Assembly: GCF_002210095.1 (NCBI RefSeq)
Contig: NZ_AQQR01000023.1
Coordinates: 1 to 57,038 of the forward strand
Origin: Marinibacterium profundimaris
GTDB taxonomy: Bacteria; Pseudomonadota; Alphaproteobacteria; Rhodobacterales; Rhodobacteraceae
DNA length: 57,038 bases
Direction of reading: 5' to 3'
The notes below the pieces were generated by a model. It made no database searches and was not told the origin of the DNA. It worked only from the letters and a program-made list of their open reading frames with translations. Positions 33,574-43,197 of this stretch are shown here, one piece after another. The position numbers were made by a program, and so were the translations under genes. Each line of letters begins with the position of its first letter. The stretch's first letter is position 1.

Positions 33574-36005
33574 GCACGCTCGACCGCTACCGCGAGAAGC
33601 GCGATTTCAGCGTCACGCCGGAGCCGCGCGCCGAGCTGGTCGAGGCCGGGGGCGACCGATTGTCTTTCGTTGTCCAGAAGCACGACGCGCGGCGGCTGCA
33701 TTTCGATTTCCGGCTGGAATGGGACGGCGTGCTGCTGTCCTGGGCCGTGACTCGCGGCCCCTCGGCCGATCCCTCCGAGAAACGCCTGGCCGTCAGGACC
33801 GAGGATCACCCGGTGGCATATGGCGATTTCGAAGGGACGATCCCCGAGGGCGAATACGGTGGCGGCACGGTGATGCTCTGGGACAGCGGCTGGTGGGAGC
33901 CGCTGCATGATCCGGCGCAGGGCCTGAAAGAGGGCAAGCTGCATTTCCGCCTGCACGGCGCGCGGATGAAGGGCGGCTGGGTCCTGGTACGGATGCGCGC
34001 CAGGAAGGGCGAGAAACGCGACAACTGGCTCTTGATCAAGGAGCGCGACGATTTCGCAGGACGCAGCGCCGACGCGCTGATCAACCGGCACCGCACCAGC
34101 GTCAGCACCGGGCGCGCGATGCGGGCCATCGCCGCCGACAAGCCCGCCGCCGATCCGGCCGACCATGGCAAGCCACGCCCGCGCTTTCACAAGGTGCAAC
34201 TGGCCACGCTGAAGAATGCCCCGCCCGGCGGCGAAGGCTGGCAGCACGAGGCCAAGTTCGACGGCTATCGCTGCCTGATCGCGCTCGGCAAAGGCGGCGC
34301 ACGGCTCTACACCCGCAACGGCAAGGACTGGACCGACCGCTTCGGAGCCCTCTGCGCTTCGGTCACCGCCCTGCCCTGCGATGCCGCCCTGATCGACAGC
34401 GAGGTGATCGCGGGCGGCGGCGGTGGCGATTTCTCATCCCTCCAAAAGGCGCTGAAATCCGGTGGTCCGCTGACCTGCTACGCCTTCGACCTGCTGCATC
34501 TCGACGGCAAGGACCTGACCCTCCAGCCGCTCTCGGACCGGCGCGCCGCGCTCGAACGCCTGTTCTCCGGTCTGCCTCCGCGCGGCCCCCTGCGCCTGAG
34601 CCCGGTGATCGAAGGCGAGGGTGCGGCCGCGCTTGATGCAATCTGCCAGGCCGGGGGCGAAGGGTTGATCTCCAAGCGCCGCGATGCACACTACCGCTCC
34701 GGTCGCAGCAGCGATTGGATCAAGTCCAAGTGCATCCGCAGGGCCGAGTTCTTCATCGCCGGCCGGGCACCTTCGGACAAGCGCGGTCGCCCCTTTGCCT
34801 CGTTGCTTCTGGGCAGCCACGAGGCCGGGCGGCTGGTCTATCGCGGCCGCGTGGGCACCGGATTCGACGCGGACGACTTTGCCGAACTCAACGCGGCGCT
34901 CGACAGCATCACCCGCAAGACACCGCCCTTCGACGGCGATCTGCCCCCTGAAGCCGATGGCGCACAATGGGTGACGCCTAAGCTGGTGGCCGAGGTCGAG
35001 TACACCGAGTTCACCGCCGAGGGCCGCATCCGCCACGGGGTCTACAAGGGCCTGCGCCAGGACAAGGAGGCATCCAACGTGAGTGCGAAGGCGGAAGCCG
35101 AGATCGACAGCGATGCGACGATCGGCGGGGTGAAGGTTTCGAGCAGCGACCGTGTGGTCTTTCCCGATGCGGGGCTGACCAAGGGCGACGTGGCGCGGTA
35201 CTACGAGGTGGTGGCGGACAGGATGCTGACCCATGTCGCTGACCGGCCGCTGTCGCTCCTGCGCTGTCCCGATGGCATTTCCGGCGACTGTTTCTTCCAG
35301 AAGCACGCGGGCAAGGGCTTTCCGGACGGGATCAGATCCATTCCGATCGAGGAAAAGGACGGCGGTACCGAGGATTACATGTATGTCTCGACCCCCGGCG
35401 GCCTGATCGGCGCGGCACAGATGAGCACGATCGAGTTCCACATCTGGGGTGCAGCGCGCGACAGGCTCGACCGGCCCGACCGCATGGTCTTCGACCTCGA
35501 TCCGGACGAAGGGCTGGACTTTGCCGACGTGAAGCGGGCCGCCGGAGAGGTCCGGGCCGCGCTCGATGCCTGCGGGCTCGCCTCTGTGCCGATGGTCACC
35601 GGGGGCAAGGGCGTGCACGTGATCGTGCCTTTGCGTCGGATCTCGGAATGGGACAGCGTTACCTACTTCTCACGCGTGCTTGCCACCATTTTCGCCACGC
35701 GCGATCCGGCCCGCTACACTGCCACCATGTCGAAAGCCAAACGCAAGGGACGGATCTTCATCGATTGGCTCCGCAATGAACGCGGCGCGACGGCGGTAGC
35801 GCCCTATTCCCTGCGGGCCCGCGGCGGCGCCGCGGTGGCCCTGCCGCTCACTTGGGACGAGCTGGGAGATCTCGAGCGGCCCGACACCTTCCATCCCGCC
35901 GATGTCGAAGCCCGGCTGGACCGACCCTGCCCGCTCGACCAGGTCGAACCGCGGGGCATCGGCAAAGGTGCCGTAAGAGCGCTCGAAGACTTGTCCAAAT
36001 CCTGA
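33570..36005 (+). CDS. ligD: multifunctional ATP-dependent DNA ligase D
   Basis: The 811-residue protein has three domains in the order phosphoesterase (about 1-190; SFVVQKHDARRLHFDFRLE, EGEYGGGTVMLWDSG), ATP-dependent ligase (about 205-515; nucleophile Lys229 in HEAKFDGYRC, then EGLISKRRDAHYRSGRSSDW) and primase-polymerase (about 525-811; VFPDAGLTKGDVARYYEVVA, DLDPDEGLDFADV with the metal Asps). This is the usual proteobacterial order. It processes and seals ends held by Ku. The length is normal and all three active sites look intact. Confidence 0.94.
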   Translation: MSTLDRYREKRDFSVTPEPRAELVEAGGDRLSFVVQKHDARRLHFDFRLEWDGVLLSWAVTRGPSADPSEKRLAVRTEDHPVAYGDFEGTIPEGEYGGGTVMLWDSGWWEPLHDPAQGLKEGKLHFRLHGARMKGGWVLVRMRARKGEKRDNWLLIKERDDFAGRSADALINRHRTSVSTGRAMRAIAADKPAADPADHGKPRPRFHKVQLATLKNAPPGGEGWQHEAKFDGYRCLIALGKGGARLYTRNGKDWTDRFGALCASVTALPCDAALIDSEVIAGGGGGDFSSLQKALKSGGPLTCYAFDLLHLDGKDLTLQPLSDRRAALERLFSGLPPRGPLRLSPVIEGEGAAALDAICQAGGEGLISKRRDAHYRSGRSSDWIKSKCIRRAEFFIAGRAPSDKRGRPFASLLLGSHEAGRLVYRGRVGTGFDADDFAELNAALDSITRKTPPFDGDLPPEADGAQWVTPKLVAEVEYTEFTAEGRIRHGVYKGLRQDKEASNVSAKAEAEIDSDATIGGVKVSSSDRVVFPDAGLTKGDVARYYEVVADRMLTHVADRPLSLLRCPDGISGDCFFQKHAGKGFPDGIRSIPIEEKDGGTEDYMYVSTPGGLIGAAQMSTIEFHIWGAARDRLDRPDRMVFDLDPDEGLDFADVKRAAGEVRAALDACGLASVPMVTGGKGVHVIVPLRRISEWDSVTYFSRVLATIFATRDPARYTATMSKAKRKGRIFIDWLRNERGATAVAPYSLRARGGAAVALPLTWDELGDLERPDTFHPADVEARLDRPCPLDQVEPRGIGKGAVRALEDLSKS

Positions 36006-36127
36006 CCGGTCCGCCCCACGACGTCCGCCGTGGTTGCCTTGCGCGTCCCGGGGGCCTTACCGCTTGATGCAGTGGTCTTGCGGAACAGTTGAAGCCGCAG
36101 AGCACCTGCAGCGCCAAGAGATCAGAG

Positions 36128-37153
36128 TCAGCGCGTCCCTAACAGCAACAACGCGACCTTGCGCCCTTCCCAGTCGCTGCGCAGAGCCATTCCCAGATGC
36201 GTTGTCTCCCCGTCGAGAAGGCTTACCCGGCGACCATGTGCCTCCAGCCAGTCGCCGAGAAACGCCCGGACATCGCCCGCTGTCGCGACCGTGCCGCAGC
36301 CGCCGCATTCACTGACAAGTGCCTGCAACCGACCGAACTCGCGCAGTTCCTGCGGAAATGTCCCGAATGGATCGAGGCTTTCGATCCGCATTCCGCCAAG
36401 ATCCGCAGGCAACGCCTCCATGGCCGCCTCGGTAAGGGCGGGGCTCCTGTTGACGGGCGCTACACCTGCGCGGGTTCGTTCTGCGTTCAGCACCTCTTGC
36501 GCGATGTCACTGGCACCTCCGGCTTCGATTTCCGTGCCATCCCGGCCTCGGGAATTGCCGGGTCCGGCGAACGTCTGGACGGCGTAGATGCGCCCGTCCA
36601 ACGCAACGGCGCCGAAACCGAACCGCGCCAGCCCCTCGCTCAGGATGTTGGCCCGGTGCCCGGGGCTGTCCATCCAGCCCTCATGGAATGTCGCCACCCG
36701 TTCGCGGTCGAGCGCACCGCAGTTCCTACATCTCGCGATGTTCTCGGCGACGCGTTCCCACTCCCCTCCCCCGGCATCGAGGAACCTGTCGCGCGGGCCA
36801 TCCCCCTGGGGCGTGGTGTGGGAGTAATAGCCGCGCTTCAGCATGTCTTCAGCGTGTTTCTGCGCCGCCTCGTCAAGGCTGGCCCCCGGCTCGAGGGGTG
36901 GTAGCCCTTCGTCGGTTCGGGACTGGTTGACGTGCTGCAGGGCTGCATCGCGCAGGGCAGCCCTATCCTCGGCACGGGCCATCTGGCTGCCAATGAGCAG
37001 CAAAAATCCGAGAAGGAGAGCAAGGGCAGCCCCGTTTGGCAGTCGCAAGGTCTGCGCCGTCGTGTTCCAGCTGGCAATACGATTCCGTGCCAAGGCCGTC
37101 TGGCCGCCAGTTCCCGAAACCCGCAACGGATTGCACCACATCTGCTTTTCCAT
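36128..37153 (-). CDS. secreted CAP/SCP-domain protein
   Basis: The 341-residue protein has a signal-like helix (LALLLGFLLLIGSQMARA, about 34-51) after a long basic start and a CAP domain (about 60-190; LRDAALQHVNQSRTDEGLPPL, HAEDMLKRGYYSHTT, VAENIARCR, DSPGHRANILS, RFGFGAV) with the His/Glu cavity residues in place. The remaining 150 residues form a second, degenerate CAP-like repeat (AQEVLNAERTRAGVAPVNRS). Role unknown; CAP proteins bind lipids or act on extracellular targets. GGAGG 5 bp ahead supports ATG 37153; 37165 is possible. Confidence 0.82.
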   Translation of the reverse strand: MEKQMWCNPLRVSGTGGQTALARNRIASWNTTAQTLRLPNGAALALLLGFLLLIGSQMARAEDRAALRDAALQHVNQSRTDEGLPPLEPGASLDEAAQKHAEDMLKRGYYSHTTPQGDGPRDRFLDAGGGEWERVAENIARCRNCGALDRERVATFHEGWMDSPGHRANILSEGLARFGFGAVALDGRIYAVQTFAGPGNSRGRDGTEIEAGGASDIAQEVLNAERTRAGVAPVNRSPALTEAAMEALPADLGGMRIESLDPFGTFPQELREFGRLQALVSECGGCGTVATAGDVRAFLGDWLEAHGRRVSLLDGETTHLGMALRSDWEGRKVALLLLGTR

Positions 37154-37186
37154 TTTGTCCTCCATGCGCAAACTCTCGAAGGCCGG

Positions 37187-37211
37187 AACAGAACGACGGC
37201 ACCATTGTTCC
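37187..37211 (-). promoter_or_regulatory. EcfG-type promoter for the CAP gene
   Basis: On the minus strand GGAAC (37211-37207), 16 bases, TGTT (37190-37187), 34 bp upstream of the CAP start. Confidence 0.65.
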
Positions 37212-37569
37212 AGCCCCGGCGGCAGCATTGACAGATGTGAAATGGTCCATGCCGCCGGTGTCTTCGGCGCGACTGTCTGCGGTCCAGCACCAGTCTGCCT
37301 ACCTCTCGCGCGAGCACCACTTCCTCGCGAATGTGCCACGGCAATCCTCGATCAGCGCCCCTCTGCAGTCGTCACAGCATGGGTCCGGAAGTGCCAATAG
37401 GGGAAGAAGACGCGGGCGGGCCGAGTGGATGGTTTATAGCCATGAACGCGTCAGCCCTACTGAACCTTTCGCCTCGACGCCGCTTTTTCGACCATGAGGG
37501 TTGCGCAAACAGGCTCTGCCGTCCTGAAATGATCTCATCCAAAGCAAGCACAGGGTACGCGCAATGGCG

Positions 37570-37745
37570 GCTCCCCACGTGCTAAATACGAGAATCCAGA
37601 TCCCGTTCAGAAACCCCCGATGATGTCGGAACCGGCGCAGTTCACCGGTCTTGGCAAAAAGGTCATGGCGTTGTTGGGCCGATGCCAGGGATGGTTGTCA
37701 TCAGCTGGTAGTCCGGCAGCCCGGAGAGCAGCTCCACCGCCCGCG
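37570..37745 (-). pseudogene. remnant of an IS110-type transposase
   Basis: The minus strand reads AVELLSGLPDYQLMTTIPGI, GPTTP and then a stop, followed in another frame by AKTGELRRFRHHRGFL. The TIPGIGPxTA...LAxxGDLRRF pattern is the C-terminal transposase_20 (IS110/IS116/IS902) motif. Only about 60 residues remain, in two frames with no ends. The rest of 37212-37964 (about 750 bp) shows no other gene I can support. Confidence 0.45.
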
Positions 37746-37964
37746 CGTGACATCCAGTCCGAAATCCCGCGACCATTCATGTGACATGCCTCCGGCCCGC
37801 CATCAGCCACTTCTCTCGTCGGGGTGCCAGGTAGCTGAGCTCAGGGACGTTCCGCACCAATCATGTCTCTTCTTATTTTCTGGTCCAACGGCTCTCGGCG
37901 CGAAGGTTGTGCATGGTCCGCGAAACCAGATGCAGGTGCGGTTTGCTCCGGCCACGATGCGATC

Positions 37965-38588
37965 TCAAGCGACCAGGGTGACGGCGAAGGCAGAGAACAG
38001 GATCGCATAGCCTGCCGCGACGACCAGCCCGTCACCGGTCAGGATCCCCACGGCGAAGCAGGCAATCGGCAGCCCGACCAGGGGGATCGCGAAGGGGATA
38101 GCGCCAAGCACCATCATCGAAGCGCCGCCCAGAACCAGCACGAGCGCGATCACCCAGAGCGACAACTGGCCCTCGGCAAGGACCGGCAGCCGTGTTTGCA
38201 GGTGACGGCTCAACCACGCGGCGGGAGGCCGGATGCCCCGCACGGCCTGTCGGATGCTATGCGCGGGCACTTCGCGATGCCGGATGAACGCAGGCAGCCA
38301 GAGCCCCTTGCGGCCGCGGATCATCTGCAGACCGATAAGCGCTGCGATGACCCCCAGCACACCGCCGACACCTGGGATCATGCCTACAGGGAGGATCATC
38401 AACAAGGCCACGAACATCAGCATGGGCGCATGGCTGCGGGCGCCCAGCATGTCGGTCACCGCCCCGACTGATACCGGCGCCTCCGAGCCTGCGAGGTCCT
38501 CGATGCGGTCGATCAAGCGCGGGAGGGCCTTCGGCTCGGCCTGGCCGCCGTCGGATCCGGCCGGCGGTGTCTGTGACTGTTTCGCCAT
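37965..38588 (-). CDS. ExoD-family membrane protein
   Basis: The 207-residue protein has the ExoD pattern: LIDRIEDLAGSEAPVSVGAV near the start, then HAPMLMFVALLMILPVGMIPGVG and three further hydrophobic segments (about 125-150, 155-175, 185-205). ExoD of Sinorhizobium is involved in exopolysaccharide production and alkali tolerance; the biochemical role is unknown. The start at ATG 38588 is chosen by similarity, since no clear ribosome site is visible. It ends this side of the stress island and may be leaderless (see rejected promoter note). Confidence 0.82.
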   Translation of the reverse strand: MAKQSQTPPAGSDGGQAEPKALPRLIDRIEDLAGSEAPVSVGAVTDMLGARSHAPMLMFVALLMILPVGMIPGVGGVLGVIAALIGLQMIRGRKGLWLPAFIRHREVPAHSIRQAVRGIRPPAAWLSRHLQTRLPVLAEGQLSLWVIALVLVLGGASMMVLGAIPFAIPLVGLPIACFAVGILTGDGLVVAAGYAILFSAFAVTLVA

Positions 38589-38704
38589 AGCGCAGAAACC
38601 GGTGTGCCGGCCCAGTGTTCCCGGACTGCCATGCAGGGTTGTGTGGCCCTGCGCGATCCGCTCCGCTCGGCTGCCGTCTTCCGGGGGTCGTTGGCCCGAG
38701 CGCG

Positions 38705-39061
38705 TCATTCTCCCACGACCATGATCTGGTTCTCGACGTTGAGTGTTCCCGGCACCTTTTCCGCCAGTGCATTGGCCAGTGAGCGTTGGAATTCGCGCGG
38801 TACCCGCCCCTGCAGGACGATGACCCCGTCCCGGGCCCCGACGCCGATCGAACCGACTTCGAGCCGTCCGTCCCCATTCAAGCTTTCCCTCACGCGCTGC
38901 GCCAGCACCGTATCTTCGGGCGCGTCTTCGGGTGGTAGCACCGGCAGATCAGGGCGAACCGGCTGACGGACGCCGCCGCGGCCTTTGGAGCGACTTGGCT
39001 CAGCCAGATAGGATATGACGCGATCCGGTGAGGAAGTCGCTTTCAGTCCCTTGCGTATCAT
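38705..39061 (-). CDS. BON-domain protein
   Basis: The 118-residue protein has a basic N-terminus (MIRKGLKATSSPDRV) and a BON domain (about 45-115; DTVLAQRVRESLNGDGRLEVGSIGV, DGVIVLQGRVPREFQRSLAN, VENQIMVVG). No signal peptide is visible. GGAAAGGA lies about 8 bp before ATG 39061. It is a second BON protein of the island, here as a bare domain. A GGAAC box with GGTT lies about 230 bp upstream. Confidence 0.78.
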   Translation of the reverse strand: MIRKGLKATSSPDRVISYLAEPSRSKGRGGVRQPVRPDLPVLPPEDAPEDTVLAQRVRESLNGDGRLEVGSIGVGARDGVIVLQGRVPREFQRSLANALAEKVPGTLNVENQIMVVGE

Positions 39062-39289
39062 TTCGATGGTCCTTTCCGTTTTCAAGGTCTGGGCACGAAC
39101 CGCAGTTAGGAGCGCCCGGGGCTGGTTTCAGCTCGGCAGGCAGGGTCCGGTAGAAATCCGCAAACTGTGCGGTGCATGATCTCCATGGCCGCCCCGAGCG
39201 ACTGACCCAAACCGACCCTGAACGGTCAGAGCGGCATGATCTCGGAAATCTCCCTGACGTGCCCTCGTTTGGTTCCAGTGAGCCCCTCC

Positions 39290-39314
39290 AACCGAAAACG
39301 AAAGGTATTGTTCC
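39290..39314 (-). promoter_or_regulatory. weak EcfG-like box
   Basis: On the minus strand GGAAC (39314-39310), 16 bases, GGTT (39293-39290). It sits about 230 bp upstream of the BON gene. The rest of 39062-39485 shows no recognisable gene. The -10 differs from both CGTT and TGTT. Confidence 0.35.
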
Positions 39315-39485
39315 AGGATTAGGACGACGGGCGCGGTGCCCCTGGGCGCGGGATGCCTCGGTTGTGGGCCGAGATCGGCCGCCCGCCCTGTCATCATTTG
39401 CGGCGGCGTCATAGGCTCCCAGCATGACAGGTTGCTGCCGCCTTTATGGGCCGGCTGAAGCAGCCTTACGGCCTAAGCGAGTCAC

Positions 39486-39812
39486 TCAGGTCGGCTCCTG
39501 GCCGGCCGGCATGTAGCACTGCCACGTCGCGTCCGCATCGTGCTCGGCTTCGTTCATCCCGCTCAGGCCCGCGCAATGGTCCTCGCGGCGCCTCGCGCGC
39601 GCTGGGTGACGGGTGCCTGGTTCCGGCATGGCGTCGGCTAGAATATCCCGACATTGAATGCGCTCGTCCTCAGTCAAGGGCAAATGAACGCGAAGAGCGT
39701 CCCCGCGTTCCGACAGCAGGAACTTGGGGGCTGACAACGGCAGGGCGACTGGCTTCTCACCGAACCCAAGGAAGAAGCCGCCAACGTCGATGACCACGAA
39801 ATCGACTTCGCC
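39486..39812 (-). pseudogene. 5'-truncated PRC-barrel-domain gene
   Basis: The frame reads GEVDFVVIDVGGFFLGFGEK and then PVALPLSAPKFLLSERGD, LPLTEDE, which is the C-terminal half of a PRC-barrel domain. It begins immediately after an in-frame TAA at 39813-39815, so the first half of the domain and the start are missing. The last 50 residues look unrelated and may be frameshifted. The cut lies at the left edge of the mobile-element junction. Confidence 0.6.
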
Positions 39813-39921
39813 TTATAGGGTTAGCACGACTTGCTAAACCTCTCCGACCCCGTCCTGCCTAGGGCCAATGACTGCGGCGCTGGTCAAAAGGGCGACTGTC
39901 AGGCCTGAGGCGGCCGCGGCC

Positions 39922-40497
39922 TTATAATCTTAGCTCCGTTCCGTGAGATCTCCGCGCTCGCCGTCTGTGGCCATGAGCGAAGGGAAGATAGCCGAGTTCG
40001 TCGAGTATCAAGAAGTCGAGGCGGCACAGCAGGTCTGCGGTGCGCCCCTGCCGATCTGCACGGGCTTCGGCATCGAGCTTGTTTACCAGGTCTACGACAT
40101 TGAAGAAGCGGCCCCTCTTGCCGCGCCGGATGCAGGCCCGGGCGATGCTGACGGCAAGGTGCGATTTACCAGTCCCGGTGCCGCCGATGAGGACGACATT
40201 GCGTTGCTGTTCGAGGAACTCCCCGGCGGCCAGATCGCGCACCAGCGTCTCATTGACCGGCGTCTCTTCAAAGCTGAACTCGTCGACCTCTTTCGCCAGA
40301 GGTAGCTTGGCGATCGTCATCTGGTATTTGATCGAGCGCGCCTGCTTCTCACTGATCTCGGCATTCAGCAGGTCGCCGACGATCTGTTGGGGCTCGTGCT
40401 GGCGCTTCACGGCCGTGGTGATGATCTCATCGTAGGCGGCCTTCATGCCGTAGAGCTTCAGCTGGCTCATCGCGTCCAGCACCTGTGATCTTTCCAT
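39922..40497 (-). pseudogene. istB: IS21-family IstB ATPase, C-terminally truncated
   Basis: The frame starts MERSQVLDAMSQLKLYGMKA and has the AAA+ Walker A LIGGTGTGKSHLAVSIAR (about 104-121) and Walker B FLILDELGYLPFA (about 160-172), then runs into unrelated Arg-rich sequence and a stop. About 60-80 residues of the usual C-terminus are missing, cut near 39980. IstB is the target-selection ATPase of IS21 elements. It follows istA with the usual overlap. Confidence 0.82.
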
Positions 40498-41618
40498 GGT
40501 TGGGTCTCCTGAGGCTGTCGTAGCGTTTGCAATCGGCGACGGGCTCGCAAGTCAGTCGCAACGCGGCCGGCGTATCGATGGTCAGTGGCGGTGGCGGCTC
40601 CCGATGCCGGGCCAGGATGTTGATGACGACCGAGGCCGCGGGGACCCCTTCGCTCAGGGCCTCGGCACAGGCAGCATCCACCGCATCCAGTCCATCGATC
40701 GGGATCATGCTCAGGATCTGGACCATCTGCCGGTCGCCGTTCGGCACCTTGCCAAGCTTGCGCTGCACGCGCCTGATCGCCGGCGGCAGGTCCCAGTCCT
40801 TGAAGGGGGCGCCATTCCGGAGGGCGCCGGGCTTGCGGGCCAGAACCGGAATGTAGTGCAACGGGTCGTAGATGGCCTTGTCGCGCCCGAAGGTCGTCCA
40901 TTGCGGCGCCATTGGTTCAAGCCCAATGGACGACGGCGTGCTGCCCCACGATCTTGCCGTCCTGCCAGAACTCGACCCGCTCGGCATAGGCACGGATCTC
41001 GACAGGTCGGCCAACGGCCCGGCCATCCACGGAGTAGCGGTTCTTGTCGAACCGGACCAGACAGGTCTTCGAGACCGACGCCGGCACGGCATGGAAGCCG
41101 TCGAATGGACCGACGTAGGGCACAAGACTCGCGCGCTCATCCTGGAAGACCTCCCAGTTCGTTCGATCCCGAAGCTCCTGGTGCGGGTTGGCCTTGGCCC
41201 AGGCAACACAGCGATCCGCGAGCCAGGCGTTGAGTTCGGCGTAGCTCTTGAACTTCGGCCGAGGCACGAAGAACCGCCGTCGGACAACACCGACTTGGTT
41301 CTCGACCTGTCCCTTTTCCCAGCCGGATGCCGGGGTGCAAGCAACAGGATCGACGAGGTGATGCCCGCACATCTGCTGGAACCTGCGGTTGTAGGCCGCG
41401 CGCGTCCGGAACATCCAGCCACCGGCGACCCGGGCGATCTCAAACGCCCGGCCCTCAAGATCGGCTGAGAGGTCTTCGACCAGCAGATCGACCGAGGCCC
41501 CCTGCCCCACGACCCGCGCCGGATCCAGGCGGGTATCCCGGGCTGGGGTTCCAAGGTCCTGGTGTGGTTCGGCGGCGCAAATGTCATGGCCGAAGCCCAT
41601 CTCAGAACGGCGCTTCAC
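40427..41618 (-). pseudogene. istA: IS21-family IstA transposase remnant
   Basis: The C-terminal half of the DDE transposase is readable: PVACTPASGWEKGQVENQVG, KSYAELNAWLADRCVAWAKA and CLVRFDKNRYSVDGRAVGRP in one frame up to a stop at 40917, then DKAIYDPLHYIPVLARKPGA and IDGLDAVDAACAEALSEGVP in a second frame. One frameshift lies near 40900. The N-terminal helix-turn-helix and the first catalytic residues are absent; similarity begins near 41500. No IS21 terminal repeats were recognised. The element cannot move on its own. Confidence 0.8.
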
Positions 41619-41663
41619 TGCAGAAAATGGCGCTGAAACCGCCGCATCTTGCCAGATGCCACT

Positions 41664-41692
41664 ATGTCCAATAAGTTTATATTATTGGACAT
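41664..41692. repeat. 29-bp inverted repeat, candidate recombinase core site
   Basis: ATGTCCAATAA (41664-41674), 7-bp spacer GTTTATA (41675-41681), TTATTGGACAT (41682-41692). The 11-bp arms are perfect. Two 11-bp arms around a 6-8-bp overlap is the architecture of tyrosine recombinase core sites, and the AT-rich block stands out from its GC-rich surroundings. The recombinase gene starts 52 bp downstream. It could instead be an operator. Confidence 0.55.
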
Positions 41693-41743
41693 GAGAAAAT
41701 ATGCTGGGAAGTAGGTCAACTTCATCACCGGAATCAGTGGAAA

Positions 41744-42841
41744 ATGCCGTCAGAGGCCGAGAAATCGACGTCAGCGCCCTCTGGTGATTTTGAGGATGCT
41801 CGCATCGACGACAGAGATCACGACGAAAGGGGCGATATCGCCCTGCCCGCCCATGTCGCAGGGACCGGCACCCTCGATCGTCTGGTCAATACGGCGCGCG
41901 ATTACGCCCGGGTCGCGTCGTCCGAGAACACGCTCAAGGCCTACGCGACGGACTGGACACACTTCACACGTTGGTGCCGGATGAAGGGCGCGGAGCCTCT
42001 GCCCCCGTCGCCGGAGATTGTCGCGCTCTATCTCGCGGACCTGGCGTCCGGGTCGGGCCCCTCCCCTGCCCTCGCGGTCAGCACGATTGACCGCCGCCTG
42101 TCAGGCCTCGCCTGGAACTACGCCCAGCGGGGCTTCATCCTCGACCGCAAGAACCGCCACATCGCAACCGTGCTGGCGGGGATCAAGCGGAAACATGCGC
42201 GGCCGTCAGTGCAGAAGGAAGCAATCCTGGCCGAGGACATCCTCGCGATGGTGGCCACCCTGACCTACGATCTGCGCGGGCTTCGGGACCGCGCCATCCT
42301 CTTGCTTGGCTACGCTGGCGGCCTGCGTCGCTCGGAGCTCGTCAGCCTTGACGTTCACAAGGACGACACACCGGATTCTGGTGGCTGGGTCGAGATCATG
42401 GAAAAAGGCGCCCTGCTCACACTCAATGCCAAGACCGGCTGGCGCGAGGTGGAGATCGGCCGCGGCTCCAAAGATCAGACCTGCCCTGTACATGCTCTTG
42501 AGCAATGGCTGCACTTCGCAAAGATCGACTTTGGTCCGGTCTTCGTCGGCACCTCGCGCGATGGCAAACGGGCATCCAAGACGCGGCTGAACGACAAGCA
42601 TGTCGCCCGCCTGATCAAGCGGACGGTGCTGGACGCGGGCATCCGATCAGAGCTGCCCGAGAAAGATCGACTGGCGCTATTCTCCGGCCACAGCTTGCGC
42701 GCAGGGCTCGCCAGCTCGGCAGAAGTCGATGAGCGCTACGTCCAGAAACACCTCGGCCACGCCTCGGCCGAGATGACCCGTCGCTACCAGCGACGGCGTG
42801 ACCGGTTCCGCGTGAACCTGACCAAGGCTGCTGGGTTGTAG
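41744..42841 (+). CDS. tyrosine recombinase / integrase
   Basis: The 365-residue protein has a SAM-like N-terminal DNA-binding domain (about 45-140; SENTLKAYATDWTHFTRWC) and a catalytic domain with the first Arg in YAGGLRRSELVSLD (about 195), HSLRAGLASSA (His-x-x-Arg), KHLGHASAEM (His) and the nucleophile Tyr in MTRRYQRRRDRF. All catalytic residues are present, so it is probably active. The first 40 residues are polar and unrelated to the family. Its 3' end abuts the ParB-like fragment, as if it inserted there. The nearby 29-bp repeat is a possible substrate. Confidence 0.88.
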   Translation: MPSEAEKSTSAPSGDFEDARIDDRDHDERGDIALPAHVAGTGTLDRLVNTARDYARVASSENTLKAYATDWTHFTRWCRMKGAEPLPPSPEIVALYLADLASGSGPSPALAVSTIDRRLSGLAWNYAQRGFILDRKNRHIATVLAGIKRKHARPSVQKEAILAEDILAMVATLTYDLRGLRDRAILLLGYAGGLRRSELVSLDVHKDDTPDSGGWVEIMEKGALLTLNAKTGWREVEIGRGSKDQTCPVHALEQWLHFAKIDFGPVFVGTSRDGKRASKTRLNDKHVARLIKRTVLDAGIRSELPEKDRLALFSGHSLRAGLASSAEVDERYVQKHLGHASAEMTRRYQRRRDRFRVNLTKAAGL

Positions 42842-43082
42842 TCACCCGAACCATCATCGATGTCTCTTCGCTTGGCAGGTCAGCCGTGAGGAAGGCAGGA
42901 AGGTCGACACCTTCGGCCTGCTCGGTGTCGGAAACGGGCTCAGACGCCCCCCTGCCCTTCTTCAGGTGCTCGAGGAGTTGCGCCATCCCCTTCCCTTTCG
43001 CTTCGCGCGCAGCCTCTCGAATCCGGGCCTTGGGCACGCGGTTCAGGCAGGTATCGACCGTCGGCGGTTCTGTCGCAAACAT
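42840..43082 (-). pseudogene. C-terminal fragment of a ParB-like plasmid protein
   Basis: The frame reads TVDTCLNRVPKARIREAARE, GMAQLLEHLKKG and, later, LPAFLTADLPS. The LNRVPKAxIxEAxREAKG...LxxLKKG pattern resembles the C-terminal segment of large ParB-domain proteins on rhodobacterial plasmids. The preceding ParB domain is missing and the end runs antisense into the integrase. About 80 residues remain. It is distinct from the intact parB at 43218. Confidence 0.45.
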
Positions 43083-43131
43083 TGGTGTGATGTTCTGTCA
43101 GTCGGCGTCGTTCTTCAATGAGGTTGGGCCC

Positions 43132-43188
43132 GTGGTGTCACTCAAAGGAGCGCAGTTTCCCAAGCATGTCATCCTGCACGCCGTCTTC
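43132..43188 (+). pseudogene. IS6-like transposase 5' stub
   Basis: The 19 codons VVSLKGAQFPKHVILHAVF match the N-terminal (KGxQFPKxVILxAV) signature of IS6/IS26-type transposases, then stop resembling it just before the palindrome at 43198. The region 42842-43217 otherwise holds only the ParB-like fragment. Confidence 0.45.
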
Positions 43189-43197
43189 GCGTCACAC

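Noticed and set aside
38597-38621. GGAAC-N16-GGTT box before exoD (minus strand)
   Set aside because: The -10 would end 8 bp before the chosen ATG, leaving no leader, and GGTT is not the variant used elsewhere. It is plausible only if the mRNA is leaderless or the start is further in.
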